From an uncultured Paracoccaceae bacterium (lineage in GTDB: Bacteria > Pseudomonadota > Alphaproteobacteria > Rhodobacterales > Rhodobacteraceae), in contig CALHST010000137.1 of the NCBI GenBank assembly GCA_938038825.1, positions 1 through 18,915 on the forward strand: a DNA stretch of 18,915 bases, in the 5' to 3' direction. Every line of letters starts with the position of its first letter. Position 1 is the stretch's first letter. Below the pieces are notes generated by a model. That model ran no database searches and was not told the DNA's origin. It saw nothing but the letters and a program-made list of their open reading frames with translations. The translations under genes and the position numbers were made by a program. This document shows, in pieces, positions 7,512-15,582 of the stretch.

Positions 7512-9989
7512 GTGACAGCGCTCAATTCGATTAAACAGGTTGGCCTGGCCTTTGTGGCCGTGTTGATGTTGGCAGCATGTGATTCCGCTGAGGAACGCGC
7601 TGAAGAGCACTATAATAATGGATTAGAGCTGCTTGAGGCTGGCGACTATGATCGCGCCATTGTCGAGTTTCGCAACGTTTTTCGTCTGAATGGCAACCAC
7701 CGCGAGGCCCGGCACGAACTGGCCAACGTTCTGCTGACGCATTACAATGACAAGCAGCAGGCCTATAGCCAGTATCTGCGCATTGCCGAGCAATATGCAG
7801 ATGATCTGGATGCCCGTATTATTCTGTCTGAAATCGCATTCAGTTCCACAAACTGGGATGAAGTCGAACGTCATGGCGCAAAAGCCGAGGAGCTTGCACC
7901 GGACCGCGACCGGGTCAAGGCCATTGCCATTGCCAGAAACTATCGTGCTGCTGCACTCGAAAAAGACGATGCTGCCCTGCGCGACCAAACACGCGCAGCG
8001 ACCGCTCTTTTAGACACCATCCCAGAAAATGTTATTCTGCGGACCATTCTGTTGGATTCCTATACGCGCGAAGGCGATATCGACGAGGCCCTGACCGAGA
8101 TCGACTGGCTGCTCGAACGGGATCCAAACAACGTCTTAATGTGGCGGCAACGGCTCAGACTGCTGAGCCAAAAAGAAGATTATGCCGGCATTGAGGTCCA
8201 ACTTCAGGATATGGTCAAACGGTTCCCGGATGACGTCGCCAACAAACAGGCCATGATCAGGTTCTATATGTCTCGGGATCAAGTCAGTAACGCCGAGGCC
8301 TTTTTACGGCAGCTTGCGACAGAAGCCCCCGATGACAATGGCCCACGTTTGGATCTTGTCCGGTTCCTGGCGCAGGTCAGCGGGCGCGATGCCGCCCGGG
8401 AAGCCATCGCGGAAATCATTCCAGAAGTCAGCGACCCTATTCCGTTTCGGGTCATTCTTGCCGGGATCGATTTTGATGAAGGATTGCGGGACAAAGCCAT
8501 CCAGGCGCTGGAAGACATCCTGTCCGACAACGAAGCCTCTGAACAGGACGGCGTCTCTGAACAGATCAATGACGTGAAAGTCACGCTGGCGCGGATGCTG
8601 GTCACCATGGAAAACAATGTCGGGGCGCGGGCACGTGTCGAGGAAGTCTTGGTCAATGACCCTGGCCATGCCGAAGCCTTGAAAATGCGTGCCGCCTGGC
8701 TTGTTGGTGGCGATGATACCGATGGGGCAATTGCGGCTTTGCGCAGCGCATTGGACACCAACCCGAATGACGCGGCTGCAATGACGTTGATGGCCCAAGC
8801 CTATACCCGCGCCGGTCGTTCGGAACTGGCTCAGGAATTTCTGGCACTGGCTGTCGATGCGTCGGGGAACGCCCCGGCAGAAACCATCCGCTATGCCCGG
8901 TTTCTGATCAGTGAAGAACGCTATCTGCCCGCCGAAGACATTCTTCTTCCGGCATTGCGTCTGGCGCCACAAAATCTGGATATCCTGCTGAACCTTGGGC
9001 AATTATATATGCGCATGGGCGATTTCAGCCGGGTGGAACAAGTCATCCGCACCATCCGCCAGTTGAGTGATCCTCAGGCACAAGCGGCCGCGGATACATT
9101 GGAAGCGGAACGTCTGAACCAGCAATCCGGTCCGCAAGAAGCAATTGGATATCTTCAGGAACTGGCAAACTCGGCGGATGCGTCTTTGGCGTCCCAGATC
9201 TTGCTGGTCCGGGCCCAACTTGCCAATAGCGACGTCGAAAGCGCCCGGGCATTGGCTGAAAAACTGTCACAAGACAATCCGGACAACCCTCAGCTTAAAG
9301 TCACATTGGCCACAACAGAAGCGCTGTCTGGAAACCTGGAGACTGCTGAAGAGATCTATCTTGAGTTGATGGAAGAAAACCCAAATGTATCGTCCTTGGC
9401 ACTTGCACTTTCCCAACTGAAAGCCCGCCAAGGGGATACGGACGCAGCCAAGCAAGTTCTGGCAGAGGCGTTGGAAAAGATGCCCCAGGATATCAACTTG
9501 CTTTGGGCGCGCGCCTCTTATCTGGAACGGGATGGGGACATCGAAGGGGCGATTGCAATTTACGAAGACTTGTATGAAGCCAATTCCAACCAGTTGGTTG
9601 TTGCCAATAACTTGGCCAGCCTTCTGTCTGCATATCGCTCGGACGCGGACAGTCTTGATCGGGCTTGGCGCATTGCACGACGGTTCAAGGATACAAAAGA
9701 ACCTGCGCTTCAAGACACATATGGCTGGATTGAACACCAGCGCGGCAACAGCGACGTCGCCGTCGATTATTTGGAAGCCGCCGCACAGGTTTTGGTCAAC
9801 GATCCTTTGGTGCAGTACCATCTGGGGAAAATCTATCAGGCTTTGGAACGCCCCGAGGACGCGCTGAAGCAGTTTGAAAATGCCATCAGAATTGCCGGAC
9901 CAGCGGATGGGCGAGAGCAGTTCCAAGAAGCGCGTGCCCTCATTCCAGTGTTGCAAGAGCAAATCAACACGCCCCCCTCAACGGAATAA
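7512..9989 (+). CDS. prsT: PrsT-like TPR-repeat lipoprotein of exosortase/exopolysaccharide loci
   Basis: This large, almost entirely alpha-helical TPR protein (825 residues from GTG 7512) resembles the PEP-CTERM system TPR lipoprotein family, whose members run near 900 residues. The N-terminus is a lipoprotein signal: a basic/hydrophobic stretch, then LAAC with the lipid-modified Cys at 23 and Asp at 24. TPR units repeat throughout, for example HYNNGLELLEAGDYDRAIVEF near the start and YHLGKIYQALERPEDALKQF near the end. The family's C-terminal DTYGWIEHQRGNSDVAVDYL block is present. I prefer GTG 7512 because AGAGG lies at 7497-7501 and the signal peptide then has normal length; ATG 7467 would add 15 residues. 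Its likely role is a scaffold for polysaccharide assembly, inferred from family context. Confidence 0.88.
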   Translation: MTALNSIKQVGLAFVAVLMLAACDSAEERAEEHYNNGLELLEAGDYDRAIVEFRNVFRLNGNHREARHELANVLLTHYNDKQQAYSQYLRIAEQYADDLDARIILSEIAFSSTNWDEVERHGAKAEELAPDRDRVKAIAIARNYRAAALEKDDAALRDQTRAATALLDTIPENVILRTILLDSYTREGDIDEALTEIDWLLERDPNNVLMWRQRLRLLSQKEDYAGIEVQLQDMVKRFPDDVANKQAMIRFYMSRDQVSNAEAFLRQLATEAPDDNGPRLDLVRFLAQVSGRDAAREAIAEIIPEVSDPIPFRVILAGIDFDEGLRDKAIQALEDILSDNEASEQDGVSEQINDVKVTLARMLVTMENNVGARARVEEVLVNDPGHAEALKMRAAWLVGGDDTDGAIAALRSALDTNPNDAAAMTLMAQAYTRAGRSELAQEFLALAVDASGNAPAETIRYARFLISEERYLPAEDILLPALRLAPQNLDILLNLGQLYMRMGDFSRVEQVIRTIRQLSDPQAQAAADTLEAERLNQQSGPQEAIGYLQELANSADASLASQILLVRAQLANSDVESARALAEKLSQDNPDNPQLKVTLATTEALSGNLETAEEIYLELMEENPNVSSLALALSQLKARQGDTDAAKQVLAEALEKMPQDINLLWARASYLERDGDIEGAIAIYEDLYEANSNQLVVANNLASLLSAYRSDADSLDRAWRIARRFKDTKEPALQDTYGWIEHQRGNSDVAVDYLEAAAQVLVNDPLVQYHLGKIYQALERPEDALKQFENAIRIAGPADGREQFQEARALIPVLQEQINTPPSTE

Positions 9990-10142
9990 CGCTCTCTCGC
10001 TTTTGGCGCACACAGCACGGAGCAACCGTGACACGGGAACGACAGTTTGGTCTGATCAAGACATATACAGCACTCTGCCCTTCCCTTCTGTGCGTTTGCC
10101 GGGGCAATATGTGCACAAATCGGAAAATGGGCCGAGGATATC

Positions 10143-10757
10143 ATGCACACTCTTAAACTCACACTTTTGGGCGTTCTTCTCTCAATTTTTGCAACGGCCG
10201 CGGTCGCGCAATCAGAATATCGCGCCCGCAAGGGCGACACGCTGACCATTGAAGTGTTGGAAGACGCGTCATTGAATCGCTCGGTTCAGATCCTGCCAGA
10301 TGGCCGTATCAGCTTTCCATTCGCCGGAACTCTGGTGGCTGCAGGGCGTACAGTTACGCAGATCGAGGCCGCGATTACCGCCGCCATCTCGTCGAATTTT
10401 GTCGATGCGCCAACTGTTTTTGTGAGTGTGCAGCCTCTCAAACGAGAAGCCAAAGGCAACACAGGGCCCGCGCCTGTCCGTACAATCGACGTTTATCTCC
10501 TGGGTGAAGTCAACGCGCCCGGCCTGAAAGCGGTCCGAAGCGGAACGACATTCCTGCAGGCGATGGCGCAATCCGGTGGATTGACCAATTTTGCCGCCAC
10601 CAAACGCGTGCAATTGCGCAGCACAAACAGCGCAGGCCAACCCACTGTGCAGACCTTTAACTATAAAGCGTTGTTGAATGGTGCTGCCCTGACCCAGGAT
10701 CTTAAACTGCGCGATGGCGATGTCATCATGGTGCCAGAGCGGCGATTGTTCGAATAA
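10143..10757 (+). CDS. Wza-like polysaccharide export protein (short OPX)
   Basis: This 204-residue periplasmic or outer-membrane-associated protein carries a type I signal peptide (probable cleavage after AVA, residues 20-22) and no lipobox. A Poly_export domain follows (YRARKGDTLTIEVLED through VFVSVQPL, about 25-100). One SLBB-type domain comes next (VYLLGEVNAPGLKAV through LRDGDVIMVPE, about 117-200). It ends directly after the SLBB domain, so it lacks the C-terminal amphipathic helix that lets E. coli Wza cross the outer membrane. The gene three bases downstream encodes a beta-barrel, which could provide the pore. GAGG upstream of the ATG supports the start. It fits the export protein of exosortase-type loci. 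Confidence 0.9.
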   Translation: MHTLKLTLLGVLLSIFATAAVAQSEYRARKGDTLTIEVLEDASLNRSVQILPDGRISFPFAGTLVAAGRTVTQIEAAITAAISSNFVDAPTVFVSVQPLKREAKGNTGPAPVRTIDVYLLGEVNAPGLKAVRSGTTFLQAMAQSGGLTNFAATKRVQLRSTNSAGQPTVQTFNYKALLNGAALTQDLKLRDGDVIMVPERRLFE

Positions 10758-10760
10758 GCC

Positions 10761-12086
10761 ATGTCACTGTGGTGGGGACATAAGCGCATTGCCCTCAATG
10801 CACTGTTATGCTGCATGCCCATGTGTCTTGTCGCACAAGACAATTCAAACGGGCTTGCTGTCACGCTGACCTATGCCGAAGGCCTTGGGTTTGAGGACGA
10901 CGAAACCTTTTTGACCAGCCGATTTGGTCTTGGGCTCAACAGTGAAACGCGCAACCAGACCTTCCGTCTTAATCTGAGTACGGATCTGGACAAAAGCCTT
11001 GAAGACGGGTTCGAAGCCGATTTTGACGACCCAACCTTGTCTCTGGCCTATGGGCTGGAAAACCGAAGTTCTGCGCTTGGGTTTGATCTTCGTTTCCGCC
11101 GCAGCGATATCGATACACTTGTGTCCAACAACGATGTGATCTCGCCGGCATTGGTTGACGATGAAGGCACCCGCGAAGTGTTGTCCTCGCAAATTCGCTT
11201 TGAGACAGGACGTGATGCGCCCTTTGGTGCAACATTTACACTTGGATATACGGAAACCAACTTTCTGGACACGGCCTCGACCTCGGTTGATGACAGTACG
11301 GATATCAATGGTTCGGGAACGCTGCGGTTTGACATCAACCCTCAAATTTCAGCCAGAATTGGCTTGGCGCTGTCAGAGCTTGACCGTGAATCCAGCGTTG
11401 ATGTGCGCCGTGAAAGCCTGAGCTTTGGTGCATCCATTCTGCTGAACCCTGTCTGGAACGCGGATGTCGAACTTGGATTTACGAAAGTCACCCAAAGTGG
11501 GTCTATTCCCCGCTCTGTTGAAGATGGGATCTCTTTGACGCTTGCGCTCAGCCGGGCCATGAAGAACGGGGCTTTGAGTGGCACGTTGCAATCCAATCTG
11601 GATGAAAACGGGCGGCGGACGTCTTTGCAAATCAACCGGGAACTGGCGTTGCGTGGCGGGGACCTTGGGTTTGGATTTGGGCTGAGTGAAGATGATGATT
11701 CAGGGGATATCGATCCACTGTATTCGCTAAGCTATAACTACGACTTGCCCCGCGGCACGTTCAACGCCAGTTTCCAACAGCAATTCTCGAGTGACGATGT
11801 TGGTGTTGAAACGCTGAACAGCCTGCTGCGTGTCAGTACAAGTCAGGATCTGACACCGCGGGATCGCATCACGGCCCGCGCCAGCCTGAACGATTCCAAC
11901 CGTCAGGGTATGGCCATCGATACGCAGCAATTTGATATCGGGTTTGATTATTCGCGGGAACTGACTCAGGACTGGGCACTAACAGGCAGCTATACCCATT
12001 CGCGCAATACCGACAGCAATGGCAGCGACCAGACAGACGACACACTCTTCCTTGGATTACAGACACGCATTACATGGTTGCCGTAA
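10761..12086 (+). CDS. outer-membrane beta-barrel of the exopolysaccharide exporter
   Basis: This 441-residue protein has a signal peptide (MSLWWGHKRI start, probable cleavage after VA at 24-25), then a long series of alternating polar/hydrophobic strands with acidic turns, such as FGLGLNSETRNQTFRLNLST and SFGASILLNPVWNADVELGF. It is rich in Asp, Ser, Thr, Gly and Leu, poor in Cys, and ends in a final strand (LFLGLQTRITWLP). These are features of an outer-membrane barrel. It resembles the outer-membrane proteins of PEP-CTERM polysaccharide loci. It begins three bases after the short OPX gene and overlaps the rhomboid gene by 13 bases, so the three are probably co-translated. Serving as the outer-membrane exit pore for the polymer is inferred from order and fold. 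Confidence 0.78.
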   Translation: MSLWWGHKRIALNALLCCMPMCLVAQDNSNGLAVTLTYAEGLGFEDDETFLTSRFGLGLNSETRNQTFRLNLSTDLDKSLEDGFEADFDDPTLSLAYGLENRSSALGFDLRFRRSDIDTLVSNNDVISPALVDDEGTREVLSSQIRFETGRDAPFGATFTLGYTETNFLDTASTSVDDSTDINGSGTLRFDINPQISARIGLALSELDRESSVDVRRESLSFGASILLNPVWNADVELGFTKVTQSGSIPRSVEDGISLTLALSRAMKNGALSGTLQSNLDENGRRTSLQINRELALRGGDLGFGFGLSEDDDSGDIDPLYSLSYNYDLPRGTFNASFQQQFSSDDVGVETLNSLLRVSTSQDLTPRDRITARASLNDSNRQGMAIDTQQFDIGFDYSRELTQDWALTGSYTHSRNTDSNGSDQTDDTLFLGLQTRITWLP

Positions 12087-12706
12087 CCAAGACGCAGGCG
12101 GTACTTGGTGCGCTCATTGGTGTGTGCGTCACAATCGAGATTGTCCTGCAACTGGCAGACATGGGTCTGTTGCCGACAGTCAGATTTCGGGCTGTTGTCT
12201 ATGAATACGGAAGTTTCTGGCCGGGGTTGCTGCAGGGCTGGAATCCGAACTACGCGTTACAACCCTATACGATGTTTTTCACCTATGGGTTTTTACACGG
12301 TGGTTTCGCCCATCTGATCGTGAACATGATCACATTGTGGTCCCTGGGTAAGGTTGTTCTGGATCGTGTTGGTCTGTCTGGATTCTGCATGTTGTATCTG
12401 GCCAGCTTGTTCGGCGGTGCAGGCGGATATGCGCTGTTTTCATCTGCCCCCATCCCCATGGTTGGGGCTTCGGGCGCCCTTTTTGGTTTGGCCGGTGGCA
12501 TTTTAGCCTGGTTGTATGTGGACCGTTATACCCGCGCAGAAGGATTGCTGCCTGTTGCGCAAGCCGTCTTGATTTTGGTCCTGCTGAACCTGGTTCTGTG
12601 GTGGGCCATGGGCGGGCAATTGGCTTGGGAAACACATTTGGGTGGGTTTTTGACGGGGTGGGTTATGGCATTGCTGATTGATCCACGCCCCGCAGATATT
12701 GAATAG
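12074..12706 (+). CDS. rhomboid-family intramembrane serine protease
   Basis: This 210-residue, six-helix-type membrane protein carries the complete rhomboid active site. The nucleophile is S133 in GASGALFG, the catalytic base is H188 in ETHLGGFLTG, and the oxyanion-side H80 and N84 lie in HLIVNM. Rhomboids cleave single-span membrane proteins within or near the membrane. The ATG lies inside the last codons of the beta-barrel gene (13-base overlap), so translation is likely coupled. A known rhomboid branch, rhombosortase, processes GlyGly-CTERM tails; I cannot tell from sequence alone whether this protein belongs to that branch. The next gene, converging on it, encodes a VPLPA-CTERM protein whose tail is a possible substrate. 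The substrate is not demonstrated. Confidence 0.9.
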   Translation: MVAVTKTQAVLGALIGVCVTIEIVLQLADMGLLPTVRFRAVVYEYGSFWPGLLQGWNPNYALQPYTMFFTYGFLHGGFAHLIVNMITLWSLGKVVLDRVGLSGFCMLYLASLFGGAGGYALFSSAPIPMVGASGALFGLAGGILAWLYVDRYTRAEGLLPVAQAVLILVLLNLVLWWAMGGQLAWETHLGGFLTGWVMALLIDPRPADIE

Positions 12707-12807
12707 CGCAACAGCGCCGGAAGCACCCCTGCCCGTCTTGATCGCCAAACCATCCAAAGATCGCGCCTTGTCATATACGCCCGCGCGTACAAGACATCCC
12801 AAAAGCA

Positions 12808-12832
12808 AAGGGCCCCGAAAATCGGAGCCCTT
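12808..12832 (-). terminator. terminator between converging genes
   Basis: AAGGGC (12808-12813) pairs with GCCCTT (12827-12832), and CCGA pairs with TCGG inside, with one mismatch and an AAA loop. On the minus strand the stem is followed by a T-rich stretch ending GCTTTTGG, suiting termination of the VPLPA gene transcript. It may also stop the rightward operon. Confidence 0.7.
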
Positions 12833-12857
12833 CGTGTATTCTATCTGTTAGGTGCGC

Positions 12858-13547
12858 TTATGCAAATTTGCGGCGCAGACCCAGAGCACCCAGGCCGGAC
12901 AGCAGCAGCAGAACGCCTGCTGGCAGTGGCACGGTGCTGATGCGGATCACGAGGTCATCGTGGTTGTCGCCAGCTTGGCCTGTGTCATCATAGAAGATCC
13001 ACAGCTCGGTGCCGGATGTCGCGCTTTCATTGCCAGGACCAAAGCTTACGAAGAAGTTTGGACCGCCAACTGCGTTCGCATCACCGTTTGCAACGGATAC
13101 GCCGGCAATCGGATCACCACCTTCAGGAGTGTGGCTTTGGAAGATGAAGTCCAGAGCACCCACTTGTGTGTACTGACCGGAGGCCAATGGTGTCAGGCCG
13201 GAACCGACATTGATTGTCACGCCGTCGACGCCAACTTCAGGTGCGTCACCAAAGGTCAGACCTTCGATTTCGACTGTGTTGTCGAAAGTCGCTTCGTAGC
13301 CGAAGAAGTCTACTTGGTACTCTGCACCTTCTACGCCCACGACAGTCGCGCCGAAGAAACCGCCCAAAGACGCGCCTGCGCCGAAGATTGCGTCCAGAAC
13401 GTTGTTGTTAGGAGACGACTGTTGCGACCCGCCAGCACCTGGAATGGTTCCAGCTGTGAGCATACCGTCCAGAGAGAGCGTTGCAGCATTGGCGGCGCCA
13501 CATACTGCGAATGCAGCTGCGGCAGACGTCATTAAAAGTTTTTTCAT
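12858..13547 (-). CDS. secreted VPLPA-CTERM sorting-domain protein
   Basis: This 229-residue protein has an N-terminal signal peptide (MKKLLMTSA start, probable cleavage after ANA at 19-21). Its mature domain is Gly/Asp-rich and has no enzyme motif I recognise. The C-terminus is the classic sorting tail: VPLPAG at 206-211, a hydrophobic helix to about 224, then RRK at 225-227. VPLPA-CTERM tails are recognised by the exosortase XrtD family in roseobacters, linking cargo release or anchoring to exopolysaccharide. Phe and Tyr codons are mostly TTC and TAC, suggesting strong expression. It has its own promoter and terminator and converges on the rhomboid gene. Surface or matrix protein is the likely role; the exact function is unknown. 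Confidence 0.88.
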   Translation of the reverse strand: MKKLLMTSAAAAFAVCGAANAATLSLDGMLTAGTIPGAGGSQQSSPNNNVLDAIFGAGASLGGFFGATVVGVEGAEYQVDFFGYEATFDNTVEIEGLTFGDAPEVGVDGVTINVGSGLTPLASGQYTQVGALDFIFQSHTPEGGDPIAGVSVANGDANAVGGPNFFVSFGPGNESATSGTELWIFYDDTGQAGDNHDDLVIRISTVPLPAGVLLLLSGLGALGLRRKFA

Positions 13548-13627
13548 GGTAAATACCCACTTCCCTTATTGAGCCTTAAACTGGCTCCACTGATCATTTC
13601 TAAATGAGCCCCAGCTCACATGTCAGT

Positions 13628-13656
13628 TCTATAACATAGCCAATCAGGGGTGTGAA
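13628..13656 (-). promoter_or_regulatory. candidate sigma-70 promoter of the VPLPA gene
   Basis: On the minus strand TTCACA (13656-13651) and TATAGA (13633-13628) are spaced by 17 bp. Transcription would start near 13621, leaving a leader of about 70 bases. That leader contains two GAGC-type inverted repeats (GAGC-TGGG-GCTC and GAGCC...GGCTC, within 13570-13618) that could form hairpins. Confidence 0.45.
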
Positions 13657-13779
13657 CATATTCCTCATATTTCCGACACTTCTTCGCCCTATTTGCTGTA
13701 GAATAAGGTAATTTTTAGAAGCTCGCGAAAAAACTCCCCCTATGGTTGTGAACAAAGCTCCAAACCATCCGGGATTGTC

Positions 13780-13833
13780 CGCGATTCCGCCGCCAATCGC
13801 GTTTATTTCACTGCGAATTGCGGCAGCGATTCG
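13780..13833 (-). terminator. two tandem hairpins after rmlA
   Basis: Just after the rmlA stop, CGAATTGC (13814-13821) pairs with GCGATTCG (13826-13833) across a GGCA loop, with one mismatch. CGCGATT (13780-13786) pairs perfectly with AATCGCG (13795-13801). There is no strong U-tract on the minus strand, so this would be a weak or factor-dependent terminator, or an mRNA 3'-end stabiliser. Confidence 0.4.
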
Positions 13834-13838
13834 ACATG

Positions 13839-14720
13839 TCAGTCGGCATCGCTCAAGCGTTTCAAGAACGCGCCATATTGTGTTTTTGAAAAAGTCCGCA
13901 CGTGTTCTTGCAACGTGGCGCGGTCAATCCACCCCATACGATAGGCGATCTCTTCCGGGGAGGATATTTGCATGCCTTGCCGGTCTTGAAGTGTCCGCAC
14001 GAAGTTACCGGCATCCAGAAGGGATGCATGTGTACCCGTATCAAGCCACGCGTAACCCCGTCCCATTTTCTCGACTTTCAGCTGACCGTCCTGAAGGTAC
14101 ATTTCCAGCAGAGTGGTAATCTCAAGCTCGCCACGCTCTGATGGGACAACCGCGCGCGCACGTTCCGGTGCCGAGCCATCAAGGAAATATAAACCCGTGA
14201 CCGCATAGTCCGATTGAGGGTGTTCCGGCTTTTCGACAATCTCGATTGCTTTTTCACCTGTGGCATCGAAACTGACAACACCGTAGCGTTCGGGATCTGT
14301 CACCTGATATCCAAACACTGTACCGCCCACCTCTTGTGCGCTTGCGCGGTTCAAAATTTCGGGCAATCCATGGCCGAAGAAGATATTGTCCCCCAAAACC
14401 AACGCAGATGGCGCCCCGTCCAGGAAGTCTTCCGCAAGAATAAAGGCTTGTGCCAACCCATCCGGGGACGGCTGCACAATCCATTCCAGTGTCAGCCCCC
14501 ATTGGGACCCATCCCCCATCAGCCTTTGGAACTGCGCTTGATCCGTCGGTGTTGTGATCACCGCGATCTCACGGATCCCGGCCAGCATCAGAACAGACAA
14601 CGGGTAGTAAATCATCGGCTTGTCGTAAATCGGCAGAAGCTGTTTCGACACCCCCATGGTGATGGGATAAAGCCGGGTGCCGGACCCACCAGCCAGGATA
14701 ATGCCTTTACGCGTCTGCAT
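13839..14720 (-). CDS. rmlA: glucose-1-phosphate thymidylyltransferase RmlA
   Basis: This 293-residue cytoplasmic enzyme makes dTDP-glucose from dTTP and glucose-1-phosphate, the first step to dTDP-L-rhamnose. The nucleotide-binding signature GIILAGGSGTRLYP (residues 6-19) is complete, followed by SKQLLPIYDKPMIYYPLS, a VLGDNIFFG metal-binding block and VEKPEHPQSDYAVTGLYF. I chose ATG 14720 because TTGGAG precedes it at good spacing and the protein then starts where the family does; the longer frame to 14789 runs into rmlD. It overlaps the rmlD stop by 14 bases, showing tight coupling. It is the last gene of rmlC-B-D-A although it catalyses the first step. The length is normal (about 290). Confidence 0.97.
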   Translation of the reverse strand: MQTRKGIILAGGSGTRLYPITMGVSKQLLPIYDKPMIYYPLSVLMLAGIREIAVITTPTDQAQFQRLMGDGSQWGLTLEWIVQPSPDGLAQAFILAEDFLDGAPSALVLGDNIFFGHGLPEILNRASAQEVGGTVFGYQVTDPERYGVVSFDATGEKAIEIVEKPEHPQSDYAVTGLYFLDGSAPERARAVVPSERGELEITTLLEMYLQDGQLKVEKMGRGYAWLDTGTHASLLDAGNFVRTLQDRQGMQISSPEEIAYRMGWIDRATLQEHVRTFSKTQYGAFLKRLSDAD

Positions 14721-15582
14721 TGGGATGGTCTCCAAGATCTTTAAGAATGTCTGCCAAGCCGGCTTTCCAGTCGGGGCGTGGCACGCCAAGCACGTCAGTC
14801 AGACTTCTACAGTCCAAACGGCTGTTCAGGGGGCGCGCGGCGGGTGTGGGGTAGTCCGAAGATGGAATATCCGTGACAGCACAGGTCATCCCGGCCTGCG
14901 CAAAAATTTCGCGCGCGAAATCAGCCCAGCTGACATCCGGGCCACCTGCACAATGATAGATCCCGGTTTTACCAACCGGATCCGCGATCAACGACCGGAC
15001 GGCCCCAAGACAGGCATCCGCCAATCCGGCGGCGGGTGTTGGCCCGCCAATCTGATCTGCGACAATCGTCAGGGCATCGCGATCTTGTCCAAGTCGCAGC
15101 ATCGTTTTCACGAAATTATGCCCGTGTGATGACACCACCCAGGATGTGCGCAAAATGGCATAAGCCCCCCCCGCCGCGATCACGCCCTGTTCTCCGACCA
15201 GTTTGGTGCGCCCATAGGCCCCCAATGGCGCCGGGGGGTGATCCGGGTGAAAGGGTGTCTCGCCAGCCCCGTCAAATACGTAATCTGTCGACACCTGAAC
15301 AAAGGGCAGCCCCCGTGCAGCCGCCGCAGCGGCCAGTGCTGTTGGCGTCGTGCCATTGATCATCAGCGCCAAAGGCTCTTCTTCTTCGGCTTTATCCACG
15401 GCGGTATAGGCCACGGCATTGATCACAGCATCCGCATCTGTTTGTGCAACCCATGCAGCACACGCCTCGGGTTGGGTGAAATCCGCATCATCCAGGCCGC
15501 GCACTTCAAGCTGTACATCGCCAGCCCGGCGGACGAGTTCCTGCCCAAGCTGCCCAATTTCACCAAAAACCAAAATCTTCAT
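14707..15582 (-). CDS. rmlD: dTDP-4-dehydrorhamnose reductase RmlD
   Basis: This 291-residue NAD(P)H-dependent short-chain reductase makes dTDP-L-rhamnose in the last step of the pathway. It begins MKILVFGEIGQLGQEL, the Rossmann cofactor loop (the family more often has GxTGQLG). The STDYVFDGAGETPF block follows, then the YGRTKLVGE active-site Tyr/Lys. The ATG at 15582 forms an ATGA overlap with the rmlB stop, which fixes the start; the longer reading to 15708 is a frame inside rmlB. The C-terminal RPLNSRLDC block is typical. The 3' end overlaps rmlA. No defects are seen. Confidence 0.96.
   Translation of the reverse strand: MKILVFGEIGQLGQELVRRAGDVQLEVRGLDDADFTQPEACAAWVAQTDADAVINAVAYTAVDKAEEEEPLALMINGTTPTALAAAAAARGLPFVQVSTDYVFDGAGETPFHPDHPPAPLGAYGRTKLVGEQGVIAAGGAYAILRTSWVVSSHGHNFVKTMLRLGQDRDALTIVADQIGGPTPAAGLADACLGAVRSLIADPVGKTGIYHCAGGPDVSWADFAREIFAQAGMTCAVTDIPSSDYPTPAARPLNSRLDCRSLTDVLGVPRPDWKAGLADILKDLGDHPNADA

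Noticed and set aside
12852..13535. 227-codon open frame on the plus strand across the VPLPA gene
   Set aside because: It is antisense to a gene with a signal peptide and a VPLPA-CTERM tail; its Cys/Arg-rich translation has no domain-like features.
13742..14119. 125-codon plus-strand frame over the rmlA 3' end
   Set aside because: Shadow of rmlA plus its downstream hairpins; no family match.
14721..14789. Longer rmlA start at 14789
   Set aside because: The extra 23 residues are absent from the family and lie inside rmlD; ATG 14720 has a proper ribosome site.
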